From NCBI RefSeq assembly GCF_007827455.1, contig NZ_VISM01000001.1, positions 2,271,501 through 2,335,500 on the forward strand: 64,000 bases of DNA, given 5' to 3'. A program made the translations under genes and the position numbers. Under the pieces are notes generated by a model that saw only the letters and a program-made list of their open reading frames with translations, had not been told where the DNA came from and did no database searches. Within the stretch, counting starts at the first letter, position 1; each line of letters begins with the position of its first letter. Shown here piece by piece: positions 18,155 to 26,655 of this stretch. Origin of the DNA: Lutibacter sp. Hel_I_33_5 (GTDB lineage Bacteria; Bacteroidota; Bacteroidia; Flavobacteriales; Flavobacteriaceae).

Positions 18155-19612
18155 TTAATTATTATCTGAATAACCAATAGCAGTTCCTTTTAAAGTCGCA
18201 GAAGTACAATCTTCAATTTTTACATTAACAAAATCACCTAATTTATAATCACCTTTTGCAAAAACTGCAACCATATTTTGTGTGTTTCTAGCTTTCCATT
18301 GGTTTGGATCTTTTTTAGAAGTTCCTTCAATTAAAAACTCTTCAGTTTTTCCTAAATGTTGCTGTGTTCTATATAAACCATGCTTTCTTTGTAAAGCAAT
18401 TACTTCTGCTAAACGACGTTGTTTCGTTTCTTTTGGAACGTCATCTTCCATTTTTTTGGCTGCTAAAGTCCCGGGTCTTTCAGAATAAGCAAACATAAAA
18501 CCGTAGTCGTATTTTACATATTCTAGCAATTCTAAAGTATCTTGATGATCTTCTTCTGTTTCTCCACAAAAACCAACAATCATATCTTGACTTAAAGCGA
18601 TTTCGGGAATTATTCTAAAAATATTATCTACTAATTCTTTGTATTCTTCACGTGTATGTTGACGGTTCATAGCTTTTAACATTGCGTTACTTCCGCTTTG
18701 AACAGGGAGGTGTAAATATTTACAAATATTTTTGTGTTTAGCCATTACATGTATTACATCTAAACTCATGTCTTGTGGATTGGATGTAGAAAAACGAAAA
18801 CGTGTTTTTGGAAACTCTTTAGCACATAGGTCTAATAATTCTGCAAATCCGACAGCAGTTGCTTGAGCAAGTTCAGAAGCTTTTTTGAAGTCTTTTTTCA
18901 ATCCGCCACCATACCATAAATAAGAATCTACATTTTGACCTAATAAAGTAATTTCTTTGAAATTCTTATCTACCATAGATTGAATTTCCTCAATAATACT
19001 TTTTGGATCACGGCTTCTTTCTCGTCCTCTTGTAAAAGGAACAACACAGAAAGTACACATGTTATCACATCCACGTGTAATGGAAACAAATGCAGAAACT
19101 CCGTTAGAATTTAATCGAACTGGAGATACATCTCCGTAGGTTTCGTCTTTAGATAAAATTACGTTTACTGCATCTCTACCAGCATCAATTTCTTCTAAAA
19201 GGTTTGGTAAATCTCTATATGCATCTGGTCCAACAACTAAATCAACAATTTTTTCTTCCTCTAAAAATTTTTCTTTTAGACGTTCTGCCATGCAGCCTAA
19301 AACCCCAACTTTCATTTTTGGATTTACATGTTTTTTTACCCTATTGTATTTTTGTAAACGTTTTCTAACTGTAGTTTCAGCTTTTTCCCTTATAGAGCAA
19401 GTATTTACCAAAACTAAATCGGCATTTTCTAAATTCTGAGTTGTATTAAAACCTTGTTCAGAAAGGATAGAAGCAACAATCTCACTATCATTCATATTCA
19501 TTTGACAGCCATAACTTTCAATGAATAATTTCTTACTATTTTCTTGCTTACTTTCAGTTACAAGAGCTTTTCCTTGTATTTTTTCATCAATAACTTTCTC
19601 TACCTGTTCCAT
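18155..19612 (-). CDS. miaB: tRNA-2-methylthio-N6-dimethylallyladenosine synthase MiaB
   Basis: A 485-aa radical-SAM methylthiotransferase that modifies A37 of tRNAs. The N-terminal UPF0004 domain has ESYGCQMNMNDSE, VNTCSIREKAE and LGCMAER (cysteines of the second cluster). The radical-SAM motif is RGCDNMCTFCVVP. A C-terminal TRAM domain follows (about 415-480). The first about 30 residues are an extra charged leader. The gene is preceded by a promoter and a palindrome. Confidence 0.97.
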   Translation of the reverse strand: MEQVEKVIDEKIQGKALVTESKQENSKKLFIESYGCQMNMNDSEIVASILSEQGFNTTQNLENADLVLVNTCSIREKAETTVRKRLQKYNRVKKHVNPKMKVGVLGCMAERLKEKFLEEEKIVDLVVGPDAYRDLPNLLEEIDAGRDAVNVILSKDETYGDVSPVRLNSNGVSAFVSITRGCDNMCTFCVVPFTRGRERSRDPKSIIEEIQSMVDKNFKEITLLGQNVDSYLWYGGGLKKDFKKASELAQATAVGFAELLDLCAKEFPKTRFRFSTSNPQDMSLDVIHVMAKHKNICKYLHLPVQSGSNAMLKAMNRQHTREEYKELVDNIFRIIPEIALSQDMIVGFCGETEEDHQDTLELLEYVKYDYGFMFAYSERPGTLAAKKMEDDVPKETKQRRLAEVIALQRKHGLYRTQQHLGKTEEFLIEGTSKKDPNQWKARNTQNMVAVFAKGDYKLGDFVNVKIEDCTSATLKGTAIGYSDNN

Positions 19613-19639
19613 GGATCACTTTTCAATTTTGATAGAAAG

Positions 19640-19682
19640 CAAAGATACAACCAAAATCTAAATTTTATGACAAATTGTCATA
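19640..19682 (-). promoter_or_regulatory. miaB promoter with overlapping palindrome
   Basis: The minus strand carries TATCTTTG (19640-19647, exact -7 match) 28 nt before the ATG. A TTG lies 23 nt further up, inside the perfect palindrome TATGACAA-A-TTGTCATA (19666-19682). The overlap of an 8-bp-armed palindrome with the -33 element suggests an operator. Confidence 0.5.
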
Positions 19683-19700
19683 TAAAATATTTTAAGTAAG

Positions 19701-21122
19701 TTATACTGTATTTTGAAGTGCCCATTTTAATAAATTGTTCTTTTCTGGGGTAAGTTCTAACTTTTTCGATATGTTATATCTATGATTTCTAATTGTTTTT
19801 TCTGTAACAAAAAGTTTGTCAGCAATTTCTTTACTTGTAAAACCTAATCCAATCATTTCAATAATTTTTATTTCCGTTTTAGATAAAAGATTGATGTATT
19901 TGTTTTTATTAGGTTCATTTAATTCAGTTTTTATTTTTTGAGATATATTTAAAATCAATTCTTCTTCCTGTTGTTTTCTTTTTTTGTAAAAGAAAACTAA
20001 AGTTATTAAAAAGACAAAAAATTCTGCAATAAGGGTTACACTAGAAATGTTTTGGGTAAAGAAATTTGTTGGTACTAATTCTAATACCCTTAAGAAATTT
20101 AATAATCCTCCAAAAATGTAAATAAACCACCCTAAGGCAAAAGTTAAAGCAATCTTATTTCTTTGCAAAGAAATTTTAACTCCAATAAAAATGATAGCAA
20201 AGAAATAAATGCTCATTACAATCATAGTTATGGTTGATAGCCAAAAAGTTGGTAAGAAAAACAATGCAAAATTTAATAACAAAAAAGAAATGGATAAAAA
20301 TTGTAGAATTTTATACCCTTTTACATAATTTTCTTTTGTTTCTAGTAAATCTCTTGTAAAAAGTAAAATATAAAAGGCAGCAAAAAACATAGATATATAA
20401 AACAGGTAATAACTAACATGTATTGAATTAGAAAAAAAATAATATTGAGGAAAGCCTATTAAGAATAAATGTGTAAAAAGAGTAAAAATACCTGCACCAA
20501 TATAATTGAGATAAACATTATTTTTCTGCTTAATGTAAATAGAAATTGCACCAATTATAAAAACTATTAAAGCTCCAAAAATAATTCCTGCATTTAAACT
20601 TATGTTAATGAAAGAGTTTTCAGTTTGCTTTTTTGATAGTAATGATACAGAGATATCTAATGATACTCTACTCTTAATTTTAGCATAAATAGTATTGCTG
20701 TAATTATTGTTTAACGGTATTAAAGGTAAAATATGTAATTGTGGTTTTTTAACACCAGGAATTAACATGCCAGTTTGTAACTCTTTAAAAATGTTGTTTT
20801 CTTTTATATAAACTGTTATACTATCTGTTAGAGGGTTTCCAATTTTTAAAAAATAATTTTCCAATTTTTTTTCAGGCAATTTTATTTTTAAAAATAAAGC
20901 CTCCGTCCACAATCCATAATTTACTTCTAAACTTTTACTATTCTGATAAGGTAACAGCGGATTATTATTTTCTACAATAGTATCTTTTGTAGTTTTCCAT
21001 ATGCTAAGTTCAATTTTTTTATCTGAGATAGGTTTGTTGCAGCTTGTAAAAAATAAAATAAAAACTAAGAGACATAATAATTGTGTAAAAATTTTTAGGG
21101 AAGAAAAAGTTACTTTAATCAT
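19701..21122 (-). CDS. 7TM-DISM membrane receptor fused to a LuxR-type DNA-binding domain
   Basis: A 473-aa one-component regulator. A signal region ends in FFTSCNK, a possible lipobox (Cys28). The periplasmic beta domain (about 40-170) resembles 7TMR-DISM extracellular region 2. Seven helices fill about 175-385 and a short coiled coil spans about 388-410. The C-terminal HTH is LuxR/GerE type: LLSKTEIKIIEMIGLGFTSKEIADKLFVTEKTIRNHRYNISKKL. It would sense something outside the inner membrane and bind DNA while membrane-anchored. It is divergent from the lectin-phospholipase gene, 217 bp away, so that gene is a natural target; this is inference. Confidence 0.85.
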   Translation of the reverse strand: MIKVTFSSLKIFTQLLCLLVFILFFTSCNKPISDKKIELSIWKTTKDTIVENNNPLLPYQNSKSLEVNYGLWTEALFLKIKLPEKKLENYFLKIGNPLTDSITVYIKENNIFKELQTGMLIPGVKKPQLHILPLIPLNNNYSNTIYAKIKSRVSLDISVSLLSKKQTENSFINISLNAGIIFGALIVFIIGAISIYIKQKNNVYLNYIGAGIFTLFTHLFLIGFPQYYFFSNSIHVSYYLFYISMFFAAFYILLFTRDLLETKENYVKGYKILQFLSISFLLLNFALFFLPTFWLSTITMIVMSIYFFAIIFIGVKISLQRNKIALTFALGWFIYIFGGLLNFLRVLELVPTNFFTQNISSVTLIAEFFVFLITLVFFYKKRKQQEEELILNISQKIKTELNEPNKNKYINLLSKTEIKIIEMIGLGFTSKEIADKLFVTEKTIRNHRYNISKKLELTPEKNNLLKWALQNTV

Positions 21123-21339
21123 TATAATAAATCAATATTAGATAGATATCTACATTTTTTTTAAAAATACGAAAATAGTTTTAAGTCGATATTTAAGGCA
21201 TAAGCCTCATTTCACAGCACATAAAGTATAGTTAATTTTGATAGTATATAACTAAACAAGTATAAACTAATTTAAATAAAAGAATCAATTCTTTATAATA
21301 GTCGGTTTATATAATAACTAAAAATATAAAATCTTTATT
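21123..21339. promoter_or_regulatory. Divergent intergenic region between the 7TM-LuxR gene and the lectin-PLC gene
   Basis: Contains an exact -7 element TAATTTTG on the plus strand (21233-21240), about 100 nt before the lectin-PLC ATG. Possible operator dyads are TAGATATCTA (21143-21152) and AGGC-ATAA-GCCT (21196-21207, about 25 bp upstream of the -7). A small hairpin AAAGAA-TCAA-TTCTTT (21279-21294) lies in the leader. No TTG is at an ideal -33 spacing, which fits a promoter needing an activator. Confidence 0.4.
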
Positions 21340-23436
21340 ATGAAAAAAGCACTAACTATTACAGTATTACTTTTAATTAACTCATTTTTTATTGTACATG
21401 CAAACTCAACGTTAAAAAAGAGTTTCTCTTATCAAAAACCAAATAAAAAGCAAAATCGAAATACTTTAAAATCTGGAGAAAATTTACATCAAAATGAGTT
21501 TTTACAATCTAAAAATGGTTTGTATAAATTAATATTACATCAAGATGGAAATCTTGTAGTTCATTATTTTACAGGAAAACATATTTGGTCTAGCAACTCT
21601 AAAAATAAAGGAGGTGTAAGGCTTTTAATGAGAGATGATGGTATTTTAACAATTTATAAAAAAAACAAATCGCATGCATGGTCATCTAGCAAAAAGAAAA
21701 ATAAGGGCAAGCCATTTTTAATAATGCAAAATGATGGAAATGCTGTAGTATATATTAATAAAAACTCTAAAAAGAAAGCAGTATGGTCTTCAGGTTCTTT
21801 TAAAGGTAGAAAAAAATATTCTCCACAATGGATGCAGAACAGTTTAGATATTATAGGTGATAAAAAAATTAGTGAAATTACTATTGTAGGTTCTCATGAT
21901 TCTGGGGCAAATACAAGAAATGGCGGAACCTCTTTGTCTAATGATTGTAATACTAACACACAGTCTAAAAATATTTTTGATCAATTAAGTTTTGGTGCTA
22001 GATATTTTGATATAAGACCTGTAATTAGTAATGGGAAATTTTATACAGGGCATTACGGAAAATTAAACTTTAATGTTGGGGAAGAAATCACAAGTATTCA
22101 AAATAAAGCATTTAATACAATAAAAAAAGGAATTGAGTTTTCTTTTGATTTGATACCTGGGGGTAAAGACTGGGTTAAAAAAGAATTAAAAAATAAATTT
22201 AAATTTAAAACACCATCAACAAATTCATGGCAAGGTGCTAATGGTCAAAAAATTACAGAAATAGTAAAGGATATAAATAGATTTACAGAAGTAAATAGTG
22301 AACTTATAATTCTAAATTTATCTCACTCAGGAAATACTGATGTTGGTAATGCTGATTACAGAAAGTTTAATAAAGGTGAATGGGATAATTTATTTAAGGA
22401 ACTTTCCAATATAAAACATTTATACATTGCAAGTAATAAATTTAAAGACATAAACTCTTTGATAATCAATGATTTAATAAGAGGGAAATCAACCGTAATT
22501 ATTATTATGGATAAAGAGAATATGATCCCAAAAAAGTATTTAAACAAAGGCTTTTTTAATAAAAGTTCATTTAAAGTAATAGATAAATATTCTAATTCAA
22601 ATAACTTGAATAATATGTTTAAAGATCAGAGAGAAAAAATGAACAAAAACATAGATGGTTATTTTTTGCTCTCATGGACATTAACACAAGATAAAAATCA
22701 AATTGTTAAATGTTTATTGGATAATAAAATTAGAATACCATACATAGATGTTAAAGAAGTTTATAAAAAGGTTAAAAAATCTACAGAAGAATTAATTAAG
22801 GAATTTGGAGCGAATATTGCTAATCTTGCAGAAGGGAAAAAATGGAAAAAAATTAAAACAGGGACGAAAAAAATTAAAAAACACAAAGATATAACTCTGT
22901 TTAAAAGAAAAAGCATCATAGATTTAGCAAACGAAGCAAATAAAAATCTAAATAAAATTGAAAATTATATTACTCAAAATATTAAACCAAATATTATTTA
23001 TGTAGATAATATAACGGATAATAAAGCCGCTAAACTAGCTAATAAAATAAACCAATCTGTTAAATACTATACTAAAAAAGGTAGCTCTTTAAGTTCAAAT
23101 AAAGAATTGAAAAAAGGAGAATTTATAGTTTCTCCTGATGGATCCTTTAAATTAATTATGCAAGATGATGGTAATTTAGTTATTTATAATATGTTTAAAA
23201 AAGCTACTTGGAGCTCCAAAACAAGTAGAAAGTCTGGAGTTAAACTTAGAATGAGAGATGATGGTATTTTAACTGTTTATAAAAAAGATAATTCGCATGC
23301 ATGGTCTTCAGGTAAGAAAAAAGATGCAAAACCTAAAGGAAAATATGTGCTTAAAATGCAAGATGATGGAAATGCAGTTGTTTATGATAAAAAAAATAAG
23401 GCTATATGGTCTAGTAAAACAAATCTAAAATTTTAA
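21340..23436 (+). CDS. Secreted protein: B-lectin, PI-PLC-like domain, B-lectin
   Basis: A 698-aa protein with a signal peptide (1-21). A first bulb-type (mannose-binding) lectin domain covers about 44-152, with triads HQDGNLVVHY, RDDGILTIY and QNDGNAVVY. A PI-PLC X-like domain (about 165-575) has ITIVGSHDSGA with candidate catalytic His186, GARYFDIRP, and YTGHYG with His238. A second B-lectin domain (about 580-698) repeats the triads (QDDGNLVIY, RDDGILTVY, QDDGNAVVY). It is Lys-rich and has no T9SS C-terminal sorting domain. The middle triad lacks the Asn of QxDxNxVxY in both copies. It may bind glycans and cleave a phosphoinositide-like or GPI-type lipid. Whether it is an enzyme, toxin or adhesin is open. 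A lipoprotein gene follows 2 nt later. Confidence 0.82.
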   Translation: MKKALTITVLLLINSFFIVHANSTLKKSFSYQKPNKKQNRNTLKSGENLHQNEFLQSKNGLYKLILHQDGNLVVHYFTGKHIWSSNSKNKGGVRLLMRDDGILTIYKKNKSHAWSSSKKKNKGKPFLIMQNDGNAVVYINKNSKKKAVWSSGSFKGRKKYSPQWMQNSLDIIGDKKISEITIVGSHDSGANTRNGGTSLSNDCNTNTQSKNIFDQLSFGARYFDIRPVISNGKFYTGHYGKLNFNVGEEITSIQNKAFNTIKKGIEFSFDLIPGGKDWVKKELKNKFKFKTPSTNSWQGANGQKITEIVKDINRFTEVNSELIILNLSHSGNTDVGNADYRKFNKGEWDNLFKELSNIKHLYIASNKFKDINSLIINDLIRGKSTVIIIMDKENMIPKKYLNKGFFNKSSFKVIDKYSNSNNLNNMFKDQREKMNKNIDGYFLLSWTLTQDKNQIVKCLLDNKIRIPYIDVKEVYKKVKKSTEELIKEFGANIANLAEGKKWKKIKTGTKKIKKHKDITLFKRKSIIDLANEANKNLNKIENYITQNIKPNIIYVDNITDNKAAKLANKINQSVKYYTKKGSSLSSNKELKKGEFIVSPDGSFKLIMQDDGNLVIYNMFKKATWSSKTSRKSGVKLRMRDDGILTVYKKDNSHAWSSGKKKDAKPKGKYVLKMQDDGNAVVYDKKNKAIWSSKTNLKF

Positions 23437-23438
23437 AG

Positions 23439-23951
23439 ATGAAAAATAAAATATTTAAAAATAGCATTAGAGTTAGTTTCTTATTAATATTTGCACATTT
23501 ATTTTTGAACTGTGTTTCTAGTAAAAATTTACAGCATAATAATTTAGTACATGATAGAGAAGGTATAGATATTGCAGCAACTAGTCCAGACTCAAGATTG
23601 TCTTTTTTTATAAAAAAGACAGCAAATGAGGGTTATTGTTTAGCACCACCACCAGATGCTTTGCTTAACGCTAGTAATGATATTTCTGGTTCAATAAAAA
23701 CACTAGATAATTCAGATAAGTTTAGTGATAGCAATAGTATTGGTGCTACATTGTTGTCAGGTAGAACACCTTCTGTTTTGATAATTAGAGAATTATTATA
23801 CAGGGCATGTGAACTTAGTGTTAATCATAGCCTATCAAAGAGTGAGGTAACAAATATTTATAAAACCTTTTTAGAGATGGCAGAAAAAATAACTAAAAAC
23901 ATGCAAAAATCAAATATTTTGCCTACAGATGATAATACAAATAATGATTAA
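23439..23951 (+). CDS. Lipoprotein partner of the lectin-PLC protein (CxxPPPDA...LYRACE family)
   Basis: A 170-aa protein with a lipobox FLNC (Cys25). The mature part has YCLAPPPDALLNAS, then GRTPSVLIIRELLYRACELSVNHSLSKSEV and a helical stretch EMAEKITKNM. From memory, small unnamed envelope proteins with a C-x-PSPDA...R(T)xxxxxLRDxxYRxCE pattern occur in several bacterial phyla; this looks like a member, function unknown. It starts 2 nt after the phospholipase gene and is followed by a terminator, so the two form an operon. An immunity or chaperone role is only a guess. Confidence 0.65.
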   Translation: MKNKIFKNSIRVSFLLIFAHLFLNCVSSKNLQHNNLVHDREGIDIAATSPDSRLSFFIKKTANEGYCLAPPPDALLNASNDISGSIKTLDNSDKFSDSNSIGATLLSGRTPSVLIIRELLYRACELSVNHSLSKSEVTNIYKTFLEMAEKITKNMQKSNILPTDDNTNND

Positions 23952-23954
23952 CGG

Positions 23955-24010
23955 AATTATTAATTTAGGTGATTGAGCTATTTCTATTATCTAAATTTAA
24001 TAATTTTTTT
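23955..24010 (+). terminator. Terminator of the lectin-PLC operon
   Basis: A long AT-rich imperfect hairpin: the left arm starts at AATTATTAATTTAG and the right arm ends at CTAAATTTAATAATT, with a run of seven T. It lies directly after the lipoprotein stop. Confidence 0.65.
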
Positions 24011-24075
24011 CTGTGTTAAAAGTTAAATTATAACTCATAAAAGGCATTTAAATTTTCCATTAAAAAAAAACTATA

Positions 24076-24083
24076 TACTTTTG
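24076..24083 (+). promoter_or_regulatory. Probable topA promoter, -7 element TACTTTTG
   Basis: An exact TAnnTTTG match about 55 nt before the topA ATG. No clear TTG at -33. Confidence 0.5.
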
Positions 24084-24137
24084 CAGGCTCAATACACTAT
24101 AATATATATGGTGTAAAATTGATAACAGATATCATTT

Positions 24138-26621
24138 ATGGCAAAGAATTTAGTAATAGTTGAATCACCCGCAAAAGCAAAAACAATAGAGAAATTTCTT
24201 GGAAAAGATTTTCAAGTAGAGTCTAGTTTTGGTCATATTGCAGATTTACCGTCTAAAGAATTAGGAATAGATGTGGATGGCGATTTTAGCGCAAAATATA
24301 TTATTTCTGATGATAAAAAACCGGTAGTAAAGAAGTTAAAAGCGCTGGCTAAAAAAGCAGAAATTGTTTGGTTGGCAAGTGATGAGGATCGAGAAGGAGA
24401 AGCGATAGCTTGGCATTTAAAAGAACAATTAGGCTTAACGGATGAGAATACTAAACGAATTGTTTTTCATGAAATTACTAAAAACGCAATTTTAAAAGCT
24501 GTAGATAATCCAAGAGATATAGATTATAACATGGTAAACGCACAACAAGCACGTAGAGTTTTAGACAGGCTTGTTGGGTACGAATTATCGCCTGTATTAT
24601 GGCGTAAAGTAAAAGGAGGTTTATCCGCAGGTAGAGTACAATCTGTTGCAGTCCGTTTAATTGTAGAGAAGGAAAGAAGTATTATAGGATTTAATGCAGA
24701 AACACATTATAAAGTAGTTGCAGAATTTTCTAATAGCGAAGGGAAAAAATTTAAAGCAACTATTCCAAAAAATTTCGATTCTAAAAAGTCTGCAGAAGAT
24801 TTTTTAGAATCGTGCTCTAATGCTGATTTTTCAATTGCAGATTTAACAAAAAAACCAGCAAAAAAATCACCAGCTGCTCCGTTTACAACATCAACTTTAC
24901 AACAAGAAGCATCAAGAAAATTAGGTTTCCCTGTAGGTAAAACTATGCAGGTGGCACAACGTTTATATGAAGCGGGTCTAATTACTTATATGAGAACAGA
25001 TAGTGTTAATTTATCTGTGGATGCTAGGAATGCTGCCGAAGAAGAAATTACAAGTTATTACGGAGAAGAATATAGTAAACAACGTGTTTTTAAATCGAAG
25101 GCAAAAGGTGCTCAAGAAGCGCATGAAGCTATTAGGCCTACAAATATGAAAATGCATTCTATTTCATCTGAATATGATCAAAATAGATTGTACGACTTAA
25201 TTTGGAAAAGAACATTGGCTTCTCAAATGAGTGATGCGCAATTAGAACGTACAAATGTAAAAATTGATAATTCTGAAAACGAAAAAATCTTCACCGCAAA
25301 CGGAGAAATGATAAAGTTTGATGGTTTCTTAAAAGTGTATTTAGAAGGAAATGACAATGAAGATGAAGAGCAAGCAGGAATGTTGCCTAATTTAAAAATT
25401 GGTCAAAATTTAGATTATAATTTTATCAATGCAACGCAAAGATTTACAAGTCCACCGTATCGTTTTACAGAAGCTTCATTGGTAAAGCAATTAGAAGAGT
25501 TAGGTATTGGACGACCATCTACGTATGCACCAACAATTTCTACTGTACAAAGAAGAGGTTATGTAGAAAAAGGTACAAATGAAGGTTTAGAAAGAGAGTA
25601 TCAACAAATGATATTATCAAATGGAACTGTTAAAAGTCAAATGTTGACAGAGAAAACAGGTTCAGATAAAAATAAATTAATTCCAACTGATATTGGAAAT
25701 ATTGTAAACGACTTTTTAGTTGCTAACTTTTCTAATATTTTGGATTTCGGATTTACTGCTAAAGTGGAAAATTCTTTTGATGATATTTCTGAAGGTAGTG
25801 AAGATTGGACAGAAATGATAAAAGGGTTTTATACTAATTTTCATAAAACTGTTGAAGATGTAAAAGAAAATGCAGAAAGAGAAAGTGGAGAGCGAATTTT
25901 AGGAAAACACCCAGAATCTGGAAAAACAGTTTTAGTAAGACTTGGTAAATTTGGGCCAATTGCACAAATTGGAGCGCCAGAAGATGAAGATAAGTCTTTT
26001 GCAAGTTTAAATAAAGACCAGAATTTAGGAACTATTACTATGAAAGAAGCCTTAGAGCTTTTCTTACTTCCTAAAACTTTAGGTGTTTATGAAGGTGAAG
26101 AAGTTATAGTATCTAATGGACGTTTTGGACCGTATATTCGTTTCGGAACCATGTTTGTTTCTCTTGATAGAGGTGAAAACCCTATGGAGGTAGATTTGCC
26201 AAGGGCAGAAGAATTAATTGTTGCAAAACAAAAGGCAGATGCACCAATTTATCACTACGAAGAATTACCAGTTCAAAAAGGAGTTGGGCGTTTTGGGCCT
26301 TTTATAAAATGGAATTCAATGTTTATCAACGTAAATAAAAAATACGATTTTGATAACCTTTCTGATGACGATATTATTGAATTAATTGAAGTAAAAAAGC
26401 AGAAAGAAATAGATAAGGTTATCCATAATTGGGAAGACGTTGGTATTCGTGTAGAAAAGGCACGTTGGGGACGTTTTAACGTTATCAAAGGAAAAATAAA
26501 AGTTGAGCTTCCTAAAACAACAAAAATTGAAAAAATGAAGAAAGAAGAAGCTGTGAAATTGATAGAAGCAAAAACACCAAAAAAGAAAACAACAAGAAAA
26601 AAAACAGTCAAAAAGAAATAG
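24138..26621 (+). CDS. topA: DNA topoisomerase I
   Basis: An 827-aa type IA topoisomerase that relaxes negative supercoils. The TOPRIM domain carries ESPAKAKTIEKFLG and the acidic SDEDREGEAIAWHL. The active-site region is GLITYMRTDSVNLS, with the catalytic Tyr in YMRTDS near residue 285. Glycine-rich topoisomerase C-terminal repeats follow (GRFGPYIRFG, GRFGPFIKWN). The tail is Lys/Thr-rich (PKKKTTRKKTVKKK), common in Bacteroidota and likely to aid DNA binding. The next gene starts 34 nt downstream. Confidence 0.98.
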   Translation: MAKNLVIVESPAKAKTIEKFLGKDFQVESSFGHIADLPSKELGIDVDGDFSAKYIISDDKKPVVKKLKALAKKAEIVWLASDEDREGEAIAWHLKEQLGLTDENTKRIVFHEITKNAILKAVDNPRDIDYNMVNAQQARRVLDRLVGYELSPVLWRKVKGGLSAGRVQSVAVRLIVEKERSIIGFNAETHYKVVAEFSNSEGKKFKATIPKNFDSKKSAEDFLESCSNADFSIADLTKKPAKKSPAAPFTTSTLQQEASRKLGFPVGKTMQVAQRLYEAGLITYMRTDSVNLSVDARNAAEEEITSYYGEEYSKQRVFKSKAKGAQEAHEAIRPTNMKMHSISSEYDQNRLYDLIWKRTLASQMSDAQLERTNVKIDNSENEKIFTANGEMIKFDGFLKVYLEGNDNEDEEQAGMLPNLKIGQNLDYNFINATQRFTSPPYRFTEASLVKQLEELGIGRPSTYAPTISTVQRRGYVEKGTNEGLEREYQQMILSNGTVKSQMLTEKTGSDKNKLIPTDIGNIVNDFLVANFSNILDFGFTAKVENSFDDISEGSEDWTEMIKGFYTNFHKTVEDVKENAERESGERILGKHPESGKTVLVRLGKFGPIAQIGAPEDEDKSFASLNKDQNLGTITMKEALELFLLPKTLGVYEGEEVIVSNGRFGPYIRFGTMFVSLDRGENPMEVDLPRAEELIVAKQKADAPIYHYEELPVQKGVGRFGPFIKWNSMFINVNKKYDFDNLSDDDIIELIEVKKQKEIDKVIHNWEDVGIRVEKARWGRFNVIKGKIKVELPKTTKIEKMKKEEAVKLIEAKTPKKKTTRKKTVKKK

Positions 26622-26655
26622 TTTACTATATTGCATTGTCTGATTTAATAAATTA

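Noticed and set aside
18155-18176. Naming the neighbouring 114-aa protein an N-acetylglutamate synthase
   Set aside because: There is no GNAT or amino-acid kinase motif; the name appears to be a propagated error.
19666-19682. Palindrome after the 7TM-LuxR gene read as a terminator
   Set aside because: It has a one-base centre and no T-run, so a stable RNA hairpin is unlikely; it fits an operator better.
23080-23436. C-terminal end of the lectin-PLC protein as a T9SS sorting domain
   Set aside because: The last about 118 residues are a B-lectin domain with clear QxDxNxVxY-type triads, and nothing follows it.
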